DNA of 64,000 nt from Taxawa tesnikishii (nom. ined.) (lineage: Eukaryota; Ascomycota; Dothideomycetes; Dothideales). The translations under genes and the position numbers were made by a program. The notes under the pieces are model-generated. The model was not told the DNA's origin. It ran no database searches and worked only from the letters and a program-made list of their open reading frames with translations. Shown one piece after another: positions 11,470 through 23,049 of this stretch. Positions within the stretch are counted from its first letter, which is position 1. The number at the start of each line of letters is the position of its first letter. The stretch lies in contig JAPDRO010000015.1 of NCBI GenBank assembly GCA_030247885.1, forward strand, positions 496,001-560,000, given 5' to 3'.

Positions 11470-13837
11470 ATGGCTCTGCTAGACCGTGATTCGGACAAGG
11501 TCCCGATGAGGACCACAATGCAAAAACCACAAAACAATCTGCCTGCTGTTGACAGCGGTTCTGGTATGGGCGAAGAGATCGTTCTGGAATCCGAGGAACC
11601 ACCAGACGAAAGGAAGGAAAACAGAATGCCATTGAAGGACCGCCGCGATTCATCCTTCATCAAATCCCTCCCTCCCAACCTTGCACGCCGCGAGTCGCTG
11701 CTTACCCGCCAACTACACCTCAGTGAGAACGAATCTCATACCGAAGACGAGTTCCATCGTGCCCGGGCTGTTGTCCGCGGCATGTCTACATGGAGTAACC
11801 CAAGCACAGCATCTACTTGTGAGCTCACCAGCGATGACGGCATCACCAGCCCGACCACAAGGGACAGCACACCTAGCCCTCCCCGCCGCCGGCTTTCTTG
11901 CGCGGACCCGTTCCTATCTTGTCCAAGCCAATGGTTCAGGAGCCAATGATTGCCGAACACGATGACGACAACGACATCCCTGCGCAAGGCGAGAAGAACC
12001 TCGAAGTCAATCTTGCTCGTCGTCGCTGCATTACCTTCGCATGCGGCAAGAAACCTGGCCCAGAGACAGAAAAGAAGGCTGCATCACCTCCGTCTCCCGA
12101 AGTAGAACAGCCAGCAGAGCCTCCTAAGCGTAAGTGTGTTCTTACCTTCGCCTGTCCCGCTCGTCCATCCCTTCAGACTGCTCCTTCGCAGCAGAAGGTG
12201 AAGAGCTCTAGACATCTCAGCCCGGTTCCTTCTACGCCCAAGATTACTCTTCCCAAGGCACCTGCATCTCCAAAGCCCACCCCCAAAGCACACCGTGGAT
12301 CCGACTCTACTGTCAAGAATGAATCGCCCAAGAGCGTCCGCAAGAGCATGTCTTTTGTTCGCAGACGCAAGTACAGTGATGACAACGAAGACCCCCAGGC
12401 CGAAGCTCGGAGATTTCATGAATTCGAACCACTCGACCTTGAGGATTGGGTTCAGGAATCTACCTGCCACCGCAGCCGCTTGACCGTCAATGATACTTTG
12501 CAGAAGGAGAATGTGATCAGGAAGCTCGCCGAAGAAGTTGACGAGGAAGCTTTGGAAGAGGATGAGGCAGACGACCTTGAAGACGAAGACGAAGAGAACG
12601 AGAACGAGGATGATTTGCTTGAGGAGGATGACGAAGACGACGCCGGAGACGACGCCGAAGAGGACGAGGATGATGAGGACAACGTTTCCGACGAGGGTTT
12701 CCGGACCGATGATGAAGATGGATTTGCCATTTCTGACAGTGAGGGTGATGACAGCGATTATGAGTGGTGGGCTCCGGGCCGTTCGACCGCTGCAACTTCC
12801 ATGGAGAACATTGCTCATCTGCGCTCGGCACATCACAGGAGTCCATCCGAATCTTCTTCCGGTTCTGTCAGTGCCGGTGAATACCCCTTTCCAAAGGTGC
12901 CCAAACCGAAGTCCCACCGGAAGTCAAAGGCAATGCAAATTCACCGTCCTGGCACTCCGGAACTGCCCGACAGTACCGACTTCGTCTGCGGCACTTTGGA
13001 CGAAGACCGCCCATTGGAGCAAGCCTACATTGCCTGCAGGGAGCAGAAGAAAGCTGCCAAGAAGAAGGTTACTCCACAAGACATCGATCCCACCTTTCCA
13101 ACGTCGGATCCAGAGATGGACGAGGAAGACGACGATGACCTGGAAGAGGCACCGGAAGACAGCGACCAGCCTGGTTTCATGCACGGCAAGATGGACTTGA
13201 ACGATGACTCTGACAGGAGAGGTCGCGGTGGCTCGAAGAAGAAGTCCCCTCAGCAATCACCACGCCGTCTTCGCTCACCACCTCCACCTGTTCGTCACCG
13301 TTCTCCTGCACCGCCCAAGCGTACTGCTTTGCGCTCGCCACCGGCGAAGCGTACTGGTCGCGCGAAGTCGCCCGCTCCACCTCGCCGTCTTTTTGGTCAA
13401 TCCCCGAAGAGACTTCGCTCACCACCTCCTCCTGGCAGACCTTCATCTCCAGCACCATCTCGTCGCGCCTCGCCTTCAGCCGCACCTCAAGCGATTCCGA
13501 TCACGCAAAGTACTCTAGCTCAGAGGCCTCAACCTACCCACACCGCTTCACTCCCCGCACGGCCTGGCTTCTCAACCATTCCAACGCGTCTGCTCGCATG
13601 AGCATGCATGACGACGAAGGCAATGACCCCATGGATATCCCTAGCCGCGGTGCAATTGATATCTTCAAGGGTCTTGAGAAGAAGCGCCAACGGAGAAAGG
13701 AGAAGCATTACCAGAAACACTGGAAGGCCAACAAGGACCGCCGTCCCAAGCCCGGCAAGGGCGCAGAGAGGATGCGTGAGGTCGGTCTTGAACTCGCTGC
13801 CTACAAAGGCAAGAAAGAGCATATGCTCTCGTACTAA
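11470..13837 (+). CDS. DUF2457-type acidic, disordered fungal protein (frame broken twice)
   Basis: Function unknown. The ATG at 11470 is the first good start; the frame above it opens only with TTG. The product is about 789 residues. In order it has a Ser-rich N-terminus (RRDSSFIKSLPPNLARRESL) and two short look-alike motifs, RRRCITFACG and KRKCVLTFACP. The signature ARRFHEFEPLDLEDWVQEST follows. Next are a long run of Glu/Asp with few other residues, then YEWWAPGRSTAA, a Pro/Arg repeat region (RLRSPPPPVRHRSP-like units) and a basic end (RGAIDIFKGLEKKRQRRKEK, GKGAERMREVGLE). I relate it to DUF2457 from memory. The frame shifts near 11877-11892 and 13568-13598. Each shift equals one lost base, and the family's conserved tail resumes after the second. 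Confidence 0.82.
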
Positions 13838-14707
13838 AAACGTCTATATTCGACTACATGCGTCTTGATCGCGGTTACATCAGCGCCGCCGCATGTCGGC
13901 ACCTCTACAGATTCTCTAGATTCTGCTGGTCGCTGCTCAACCCTGACGATCGACGTGTGCCCTTTTCGGTTATTCATTCAATACCGGCGGTCTGCTCATT
14001 ACACTTACATCAATGGGCGGCGTCTTTCAACCACAGATCAATTGTGTAAATTTTCTTTTCCTATGTCATCCGCTGGCATGTTGCTGCTCGCAGGATACCC
14101 CTATTATCTTTAGTACATGGTTTTTTCTTTCTTCTGTTCTGGCCTCCGTTTTGTCCGCGCACATAGCGACGGCGTCGATGGGGGTCTACATCTTTTCCAT
14201 CGGCTATAGAACCGGTGCAATCACACCATACTGTCTTTTTGTTTTCTCCTGCTCTCGGTTTAGCGTTGCATTGCATTGGCACGGGCATGGGGAATCGGTC
14301 GTTTGATACCACCTAAGCGAGGCGAGGCGATGCTTGTTTTCAGTTAGGAGACTACCTGATGGATTGGGGGCGCTGCTTTACAGAGTAGCGACTATCAACA
14401 CAGTTTCTCCAACCTTCATCACCTTTTTCCTCCTACGCTTGGTTGTGAGTGACCTCACAGTGACCTTCTGTGTGATGAGTACTCAGTTTCACTGTAAAAG
14501 CCATCTATAGTCGATGTTGATCACGTGAAAACACATGCGCCACAAGCCACTTGGCACTCTGACGGAAGGGACCCTAGAACGGTCAACTTATTGTCGATAG
14601 ATCGCATCAAGCACCATAGGCACACACCTCGCCTCTTCTCTAGCACTTGTCCCAACCGACACACCCGACAAAACTAACCCGCAAGAACAGAGGCACTCAC
14701 CGCAAAC
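13838..14707. other. Intergenic, SAR1 upstream region
   Basis: No gene seen. A C-rich, CACACC-like leader directly precedes the SAR1 start. Confidence 0.5.
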
Positions 14708-15793
14708 ATGTGGATTATCGACTGGTGTACGTCCCCTCCGAACTTTCGCAAGCCCCTCGTCAGCGGAACAAACACTCCACGTCCCCACACGTGCACATTC
14801 GCTGATAACAGACCACAGTCTGGGATGTCCTGGCCAACCTGGGCCTGCTGAACAAGCACGCGGTACGCTCGATACAAAAAAAGTCGGACAGTGGAGGAAG
14901 AGGAGGGGCTGATAATGGGTACAGAAACTGCTCTTCTTGGGACTGGACAACGCTGGAAAGACTACGGTGCGCTCAGCATTCCCCTAGCGGAGGGTCCCCT
15001 TCACGGGATGGTCGCTAACGAGCACCAAAGCTCCTTCACATGCTCAAGAACGACAGAGTCGCTATCCTTCAGCCTACCCTTCACCCTACATCCGAGGAGC
15101 TGAGCATTGGCTCTGTTCGCTTCACGACTTTCGACTTGGGCGGTATGAGATACATCCGGTAGATCCGAAGCAAAGAGCACGGCTGAGACAATGCAGGACA
15201 CCAGCAGGCTAGACGATTGTGGAAGGACGTGAGTGCTTGAAGCGAGACGCAAGACTTGAGAGCATGGGCTGACACCTATGGAATCAGTACTTCCCAGAAG
15301 TTTCCGGTGAGCGGCGCCTAACAGCCTACGGTTGGTGACCCGGAAGGATGGCTGGAATACTGAACGAGATCACAGGCATTGTTTTCCTCGTTGATGCAAA
15401 GGACCCAGAGCGTTTCGCGGAGAGCAAAGCTGAGCTTGATGCACGTACGTGCCCCACACGTATTGGCGGAGTATGGACGATTGGATGCTCACCATTGAGA
15501 CAGTTCTTTCCATGGAGGATTTGAGCAAGACTCCATTCCTGATCCTCGGAAACAAGATCGACCACCCAAGCGCTGTTAGCGAGGACCAGCTCAGGCATGA
15601 GCTGGGTTTGTACCAAACGACCGGAAAGGGCAAGGTGCCTCTCGAGGGCATCCGGCCTATTGAGGTCTTCATGTGTAGTGTCGTCATGAGGCAGGGTTAC
15701 GGAGAGGGCATCCGCTGGCTGTGAGTTATCAGTGCCCCTTTGGTTTGTTACACGAGTTGTGTGCTAACGTTGCACAGCTCGCAATACGTCTAG
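14708..15793 (+). CDS. SAR1: Sar1, COPII small GTPase (nine exons)
   Basis: Initiates COPII coat assembly at ER exit sites. Exons: 14708-14726, 14819-14862, 14925-14966, 15031-15142, 15197-15228, 15288-15306, 15376-15444, 15504-15720 and 15778-15793. They sum to 570 bp, exactly 189 residues and a stop, the family's standard length. The amphipathic start is [20 protein letters not shown]1 is GLDNAGKTT, followed by the switch [11 protein letters not shown]3 DLGGH and G4 NKID. The C-terminal signature [18 protein letters not shown] ends the protein. All introns have GT..AG ends and every junction keeps phase without correction. Two exons are only 19 nt and the last is 16 nt. The gene is whole. 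Confidence 0.97.
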
Positions 15794-16824
15794 GCGCATT
15801 GATGGCTCTCTTGTCCCATTTATCTATTATCAGACGGACGAACGATTAACACGTACGCTGAGTTCTGTCATCTCTGACGGGACCGGTCTCTGAGGCGCTG
15901 AGAAGGAAGTGTTTCTACCATCATGAACATCGGTGGCGATCCGGGGGCGTTTCACGTTTGTTGACCCCTTTCTTTAGAATATTGCGTAGCGAAATTGGTT
16001 CTTCGGAAGTGATACCGCATGCTATTCTCCTGTCCCTTTCTGCTTTGTGGCACATCCGCCTTAACTCTGGTCCTCAAGAACCACATTTTCCTTCACGAGT
16101 ACCCCGCTTGTGTGGTTTCAACTGACAAATGTTGGTCTGGTCAGGTTGTCGTCGTGATGTGGTAGGGTGCGCTCAGAGCAGTTGCCCGTGGTATTCGTTC
16201 CTCTCCCACTCACGGCAGCTGGCACTGTTGTCTTCCTGCGGCTGAATGTCTATGACAAACCGATTCATTGCTCTTGATGCTTTCCCGCCCTCTTTTGTAG
16301 GGAAAGGCAATTCGAAGATATGGGTACCTTCCGGAACCAAACCGATAGGTACTTGGGTCAGTAGTACCTGCATTTTAGGGTCTGACAGAGTTCGGTTGTC
16401 ATGCTGTGCGATCGTCACCCCGAGCGAATGCGTCTCGATTTGGTGCGGTGCTACCTACCAGTTCCTAGCTTCAAAGCTGTGCCACGGGCAACTAACCCCA
16501 CACCTGCCTTGGATGGCGGTTGTCACTTCTGGAATACCTGGTATGGCCCACGGCGAGTCAAGCTTGCTCATACCACGCGGCCTTCTTTCCTTCTACTTAC
16601 AGTCGACACGTGGTTCTCTCCTCGCTGCATAAACCGGACTTTATTACAACCTGTACCTCTCCCTCTGCACTCTACAGTAGTTCTTGAGCATACCTTCTGC
16701 GCTCCTTGCTGACCCTAATCGACTGGTTCTGGTCCATACAGTCTGCAAACCTTAATACTGCTTGCTACTGCTACACACTCATTGGCAGCCTCTTACATCT
16801 ACACCAATCAACAGCATTCAAAGC
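15794..16824. other. Intergenic, with one possible minus-strand exon
   Basis: On minus, 16454-16173 is open and reads like protein (for example MQVLLTQVPIGLVPEGTHIF and ELPFPTKEGGKASRAMNRF), ending with a stop at 16173. An AG lies just upstream of the open part and a GTAAGT near 16600, so it could be the last exon of an unrecognised gene. No start or family was found. Confidence 0.3.
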
Positions 16825-19800
16825 ATGGCTTCTTCCAGGACTTTCCTGATCTTCACCTTACTCCTCGGCTCTGGCCAAGCACTGATACTCCCGGGCAGGA
16901 ATGTCATGGAGGTGAGGATGCATGATGACCAATCGTACTATCGACTATGGCTGACTGTGCTGGACAACAGAATTACAAGAGAACCACTCCTCAACATCGA
17001 AGAGATACTGCTGCTCGTGTCTTTGCCCGCCAGACCGCGTCGTCGGCACAGATCTACGCTGCAGAAGTCAATGCCACCCTCAATGCAGCCGTCAATGCTC
17101 TCGAGCTCCGCGACGCCCTCCAGGCCCAGTGCGACAATTCAACCATCGGATCTTCGAACTCTACGGTGTACGTGGTCGTGTGCCGTGTGAGAGATACCAT
17201 GTTGCTGACTTAGCGAACAGATGCATCGAGGCAACTTCAGCAGCCAGCCTTGTCAGCTCGTACATAGTCCAGACGGTCACGCAACTATTCAGCACATACA
17301 ATGCACTGCTCTTGCTCCTTGGCGGCACTGATCCTTCGCTCGTTGCGGACAACTACTGCTGGGAAATCGATGCCCCCACGCTGGATTCCGTCGGTCTCGA
17401 TGGTGCATGCATACAGAACTATGTCTGCTCCCCTCCGGCGCCTGGAAACACATCATCTTCTCCGACGAACGCTTCGACGGCTGTTTCCCTAGACAACTCA
17501 AGCACATCCGGTACCAAGAACGCTTCCGGCATGGCCTTACTGTCTTCGTGTACTGGTACTCCGTACGGCAACCGGACAAACCTGTTTACTACCACTCTCG
17601 TGACGTTGCCGCCGCCGATCACAACATCTTCCGGCTCTGGGCACGACCCGTATGTCAACGGCTCCATTGAAATCTCCTCAGCCAACTTCACAAACGTCAC
17701 CATTGTGCAGAATGTCATAAGCACTACGCTCTTACTTGTCCTTCCCGTGTCATCGGGTTCTGTCAGCCTGACAACGGTCACGTTGAACCTCACCGCAGGA
17801 TATCCGACAGCACAACCCAGTGGCGGTGGCCCGTATGCGTACTACAACTGGACTCTGCCAAGCATGTTGGGCACTGAGTTTGGAGGCGTTGCTTCGCGGA
17901 CAGCCCAGTTATCCTCGGGTTCTTCCCCGTCCGGTTTGGGCCCTGCAAGCTCTGGTTCGCCAACTCTGGACGTCACTGGAGGCTATACGTCTGTGGATCC
18001 TGGAGTTGCACACGGGACTTACGCTGTTTACCCATATCCTGCGGAAACTTCCATACATACCCTACCCGTAAGCGCCTCTGCTCCGGTCATGTCGCCCCTC
18101 AGTGTCGCAACCGGCACTTCTGCCGCCTCTGAAGGGTTGAGCAGCGGGGTGCTGCCCTCGCCCGCTTCACTGTCGAGCAGCTACAGCGCTCTCTCGGGCA
18201 CTAGCAGCGAAAGCACGTCTAGGATCACTCCGTCTGTCCTGCTTAGTCTGACCACGCCTTCTGGAGCAGGGCCTTTGTCAGTATCGGGCGCTTCGGGTAG
18301 CTCTGGTTCAACACCCATGCCCTTCTCGTCTGAGAGTTCATCTGTAGGTTCTACGGGAAGCATCACCGAGAGTACGGGATCCTCTTTGCTCTCGTCTGCT
18401 TCGAGTACCGTATCAGCTGTAGTGCCTACAACGGAAGCGTACACTGAACCGATTGCCCCGACTACACTCTCCGGATCAGAGTCAGGGTCAACATCTCCAA
18501 CCGCTTCTAACATCCTGAGCGTCTCCGGTTCGACTTCGACATCCGTCCCTTCCGCCGGCAATATCGGAGGCCTCACTGGAGGCGTCGGTCTGTCTTCGAC
18601 GTCTTCTCACGCCAGTAGCGTACCAACTTGGCTGACCATCCCAGGAACGTCCGAGGGTTCATCTGGCATCGGCAGCGCACCTACGGGCAGTACATTCTTG
18701 TCTTCGCTAAGCATGGTTGGGGTAGGTGGCAGTACACCAGCCGCCTCCACACTAGGACCACCTCCGGGACCATCTGGCAGTGGGAGTGCATCTACAGGCG
18801 GTCCATCTCCGTCTCTGTTGGACCCAGCTGTGACTGGTGGTAGTACTTTAGCCTTGTCGTCAACCTCAGGAACGTACGCAAGACCGTCGGCCGTCGGTGA
18901 TGTACCGTCAAGCGCGTCTTCGTCCTGGTCTGGTTCGGGTATGGTTGGCATCAGTAGTCCAGCTGTATCAACCACGTCAGGAACGTACAGTCAACCATCT
19001 ACTACTAGTGTTGTATCCAGCACCAGTCCCGTCCCGTCTTTGGCAAGCCCGAGTACAATGTCCGGCGGCTCCAGCAGTGGTTCAGGCTCATCCTTACCCG
19101 CGGAAACGTCGAGTACGACCACTTCCTACGCCTATGGTATGTTCCGACCTCCTTCAATCTCTGCGACGACCGGCACCGCCCCTTCTGCATCACCGTCGAC
19201 AGGGTTCCCCAGTTCGTCGGCCGCATCCGCGATGGGTGTTTCATCTGGGATGTCTTCTCACAGCTCTTCTGTCACTTCGTCTACCGAACCGAGCAGCCTT
19301 GCGCCCGCATACACATCACCTGTGACAATAACCGCATCTTCTGGGTCTTCACTCATCACACTCACCTCGAGTACCACATTGTCTCCGAGTTCAACCATGG
19401 TGTCCATATCTTCGGCTGGAGCCTCAAGCCCAACGCCTACGTCCTCGACCGGTGTACCATACTACACCATCGTGCCACTCTGTTCGTCTTTGGGGACTGG
19501 ACTGGTAATATCTGGATCCACTGGCAAGGGTCCAACCATATCCAGCACGCTTCTCGTCAATGGCACAGGCGCGACAACCATAACCACCTTCACCACCAGC
19601 AGCGCAGGCACTCCCACCACATCTTCCTCCACCGCACAGCTACTCACACCGGCAGGCACCAGCAGCGCCAACTCCTCAAGCGCGCCACTCCCACCCTCCT
19701 TTGCCACTGTTACCTCCTCAAACCTGATACCCTTTCCCGTGGGCACTATGCCTACCGTCTCGATCTCGGACTCCGTCCCCTTTCCTACGAGTCTTGGAAG

Positions 19801-19978
19801 CAACGCCACAATCCCGATACCACCATCGACGTTCGCCACAGTAACCGTGACCGCTACGGGAACAGGGACAGGCAGCGCCGGTACGCCACTTTCATCCTCC
19901 TCCGCCGGCGTCCACATCCGATCCTCGTACGGTCCGTCTTTATGGTGGTGGGAGGACTCGAACACCCGACGTCGATAG
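16825..19978 (+). CDS. Secreted Ser/Thr-rich mucin-like cell-surface protein
   Basis: Exons 16825-16911, 16971-17167 and 17221-19978 give about 1013 residues; both introns are short with GT..AG ends. The signal peptide is MASSRTFLIFTLLLGSGQA. A cysteine-bearing N-terminal domain follows (about residues 60-170; DALQAQCDNSTIG, VCIEATSAASLV, NYCWEIDAP, GACIQNYVC). Then come about 800 residues dominated by Ser, Thr, Gly and Pro with many N-x-S/T sites near the start, typical of heavily O-mannosylated wall or secreted proteins. The end (SSYGPSLWWWEDSNTRRR) is polar and has no GPI-type hydrophobic tail, so it is probably secreted or held in the wall by other means. No enzymatic motif is seen and no family name is recognised. 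Confidence 0.85.
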
Positions 19979-21304
19979 CTTCGTCGTCGTCAGGAGATGC
20001 GGGATGCGGCGCTGAAGCCAGGTGCATTGCCTTACCGATGGGAGTAAACGACTGCCTCGGACGAAACTTGGGACATTGACGGAAAGGGCTCCGATTCTTA
20101 TCTTTTGAACGGGCTATGTCTGTGGCAGCCTTTTCTTTTTGGTCCGTTGATGGGACGGGACAAGATTGAAACCCATTCTGTACGGTTCATCTACCGAGGC
20201 TCTATTATGTTTGTATTGTAAAAGTTGTAGATATAATGCATGCGAGCTGCACAAGCTGCTCTTCTTGACACAGGTTGATGATGTCAAACACAAGAAATAT
20301 AATAGGGACCTCGTGTTGCCATAATGCTTGCTCCAGAATCTTCTTACAAATGGCACATGTGGGCTTTGGCATCCCTCCAGGAAGACTGCAAAAGGCCCTC
20401 CAAGAGGGGGTTGTTTGATCTTGTTTGGTCACCTTCTCAAAGATACTACACCGCACCCAGGTTCAAACACCGTTGAACACCTCAGGTCGGATCACAAAGC
20501 GTAAAAGAAAGCGTCCTGCCGTGCGGGCTCTTAATCATGGGACTTGTTTACCCTGTTCGGACCAGTGTTGGCGTACCGCCGCGTACCTTGTTTCTCTCCA
20601 GCCTAGGATGCAGGTCTCCTCCTCCCGGCTCCAGCTCCACCGGCTCACCTGAGCCAGCGCACTTTGAGAAAACCACCACTTCCAGCTCTCAGCGGGCCGG
20701 ACGAACAGACTCGTTCCCCATGATGCACAGGCTCGTTCCGACCAACGAAACGGCAGGAGGCGCACAGACAGCCAGCCAGCCCTACCGCCTCATTGCCACA
20801 GCTCCAGAATGCGGCTCAGATCTGCATCGCCATCATCGACGTGGGCTGCCGCAAGATCCGACGTTTCTTAGCAAAAGTGTGTGAAAACGAGAATGTGTTG
20901 CTCCTCATAATACATGTCCTTGCGAACGAACGCGTGCGGACGAGGCCCCTGGCAACCGGCAAACAAGAACAACAGTGCGTTTGCTGCGACAAAAGGGATA
21001 CAGCCGTCTGATTTAAGAAAGAATGTTGGAGACAATGAAACAAAGAGAAGGGAGGGGTTGAGGTCCAAACGTTTTCGATATCAAATCTCATCTATCTGGG
21101 TATCTGAAGAAGCCAATCAGGATGCGGGGCCTTCGGTCGCACTGCGACCAAGGGGAAGAGAGAGAGAGAGCAATTTCTCATCTCATGCAAAACCAAAATG
21201 TCCACCATCATGCATCAAAACTCGCTAAAAGCAAAAAAAAAAAGGTTCCATCAAACAGATTTCGAATCCCGCTAGACTTGTCGTTTATGTCGTTTCCTTT
21301 CGTT
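19979..21304. other. Intergenic, convergent 3' ends of the mucin-like gene and GH5 gene
   Basis: No gene supported. A poly-A run lies at about 21232-21243. Confidence 0.55.
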
Positions 21305-23049
21305 TCAATTGCATTGACCGGGGTACTTGCGGTCCGTAACCTTGTTGCCGATCAACCCGTACTTGACTTGGTTCTCGAGCGCCCAGCCGCCGGGACCCTT
21401 GTAGCTCCACATGAACCAGCCCCTGGCGTGCGCCTCGAAGGTGTCGAGCTCGGCCTCGACGAACTTGCGCGTGGCCTGGATGAGCGGCTGGTTCCAGTCC
21501 TCGATGGCCACGTTAGCAGAGCATTGGCAGCCGTCGACGTAGCAGGTGTTCCCAGCCACGGTGGAGCCGTCTGGGTTTGCGCAGATGTTTGTCGCGGCGC
21601 TGAACTCGCCCACGATGACGGGGAGGGTGGAGGAGGAGGGCAGCAGTTCGGAAGTGGACCAGTTGCACGCTTTTGCGATGTGCTGGTCTTGGGTGAGTTC
21701 AGAGTCTGCGGCGACTTGGTTCTGGTACAGGTGCGTGTCCATCCAAAACTGGGATTGGGCGAGAGTGGAGTCACCGTTCACGGCGCTACCAACGGCTTCC
21801 CAGTTCGAGGGACCCATGAAGCCGTCGTGCATGATGACGTTGAGGGAGGGGTTGGTGGCGGCCTTCTTGACGGCGGCGTAGGCGTCCTGCGCCCACTGCT
21901 TGGTCGTCGCGAAGTTGTTCTGGTCCCAGGAGATTGGCTCGTTGACGAGTTCGATACCGAAGACGACATCGGCGTACTCGGCGGAACCGTACTTGGCGGC
22001 AATAGTCTCGAGGATGGTGATGCTCCTGTTCAGGTTGTCGTCAGATTGCCAGTTGACGTCGCCAGAGTGGCCGGAGTTGTCGAAGCCGTTCTGTGATCCA
22101 GGAGAGCCGTGGCAGTCAACCAGGACCGTGATGCCAGCGTTCCTGCACCAGCCGATAGCCTTCTCAAGGTAGGCGTCTGCACCCTTGATGTAGGGTGTTC
22201 CAGAGTTGTCATACGCCCAGTAGCCGATGGGGATGCGGACGGCGTTGATGCCCCAAGAAGCCAACGTCTGAATGTCGTCTTCCGTGATGTAGCTCGACCA
22301 ATGGTCCTGAAGCTTGTCCGCGGCACCGTCAGTGGAATCGAAAGTCCACTGGTCGACCGCATCCGTGCCCTCAAATACATCCGAGTTCATCCACTTTTCC
22401 AACACCAACCAGCCTCCAAGGTTGACACCGCGAAGAACACCGGCATTTGAGACAGCAGTTGCACTGGCAGCGGCAGGACTTGAGGCTGAGGTGCTAGCCG
22501 AGGTGTAGGTAGGGGTTGAAGAGGTTGGGGTAGAGGACGCCTTGTAAGATGAGTAGAAGCCGCTGCTCAAGGTAGGGACAGAGGGTTGACTCGAGCTGTA
22601 GCTGGAGCTCCTAGTGTGGGTGTGGTGATACAGGACGTTCGTGTCGATGCTAGTAGCAAGCACGTTCTCCTCCAGGACCAATTTTCCTGTCGCCGTAGGC
22701 CTGTGGTAGGCGCTGTCGGTGCCGTTGGGGTAAGAGAAAAGTCCAGTACCGGTAGCGCCAGTAGGGTATGGAATGAAACCGGAAGCGGTAAACCCGTGAG
22801 GAACCGAGTTCGAAGACTGCACGTGAGAGCTGTGGACCGAGAATGTCGGGTAGCTTGACGTGGGCGCAGCGGCTGGCGAAGAGCTCGAGGTAGGCTCGCT
22901 GGGCGAACCGTAGACTGTCGTATAGTATGTGACAATGTCCGTCACATAAACCGGCACAGGGTCCTGGCGCCGGGCCAGGAATCTAGGAGAGCATACGCGG
23001 GAGAAGAAAGCAAAGACGAAACAGCAAGCAAAGTGATGAAGGTAGACAT
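21305..23049 (-). CDS. GH5 exo-beta-1,3-glucanase with Ser/Thr-rich N-terminal linker (one frame break)
   Basis: Secreted glucan 1,3-beta-glucosidase acting on wall beta-glucan. The start at 23049 gives a clear signal peptide (MSTFITLLAVSSLLSSPAYA). The frame then shifts at 22986-22987, where one C of the coding strand seems lost, into RFLARRQDPVPVYV. RR in that segment could be a Kex2-type processing site. A Ser/Thr/Pro-rich linker occupies about residues 45-215. The catalytic domain runs from LRGVNLGGWLVLEKWM to the end, with DIQTLASWGINAVRIPIGYW, the acid/base Glu in GIELVNEP and the nucleophile Glu in VIVGEFSAA. The C-terminus carries a Cys cluster (CYVDGCQCS). Total about 581 residues. 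No intron and no GPI tail. Confidence 0.93.

Noticed and set aside
19940-20000. tRNA-Ser-like T arm on minus at the end of the mucin-like gene
   Set aside because: The stem does not pair well, and no acceptor or anticodon arm can be built.
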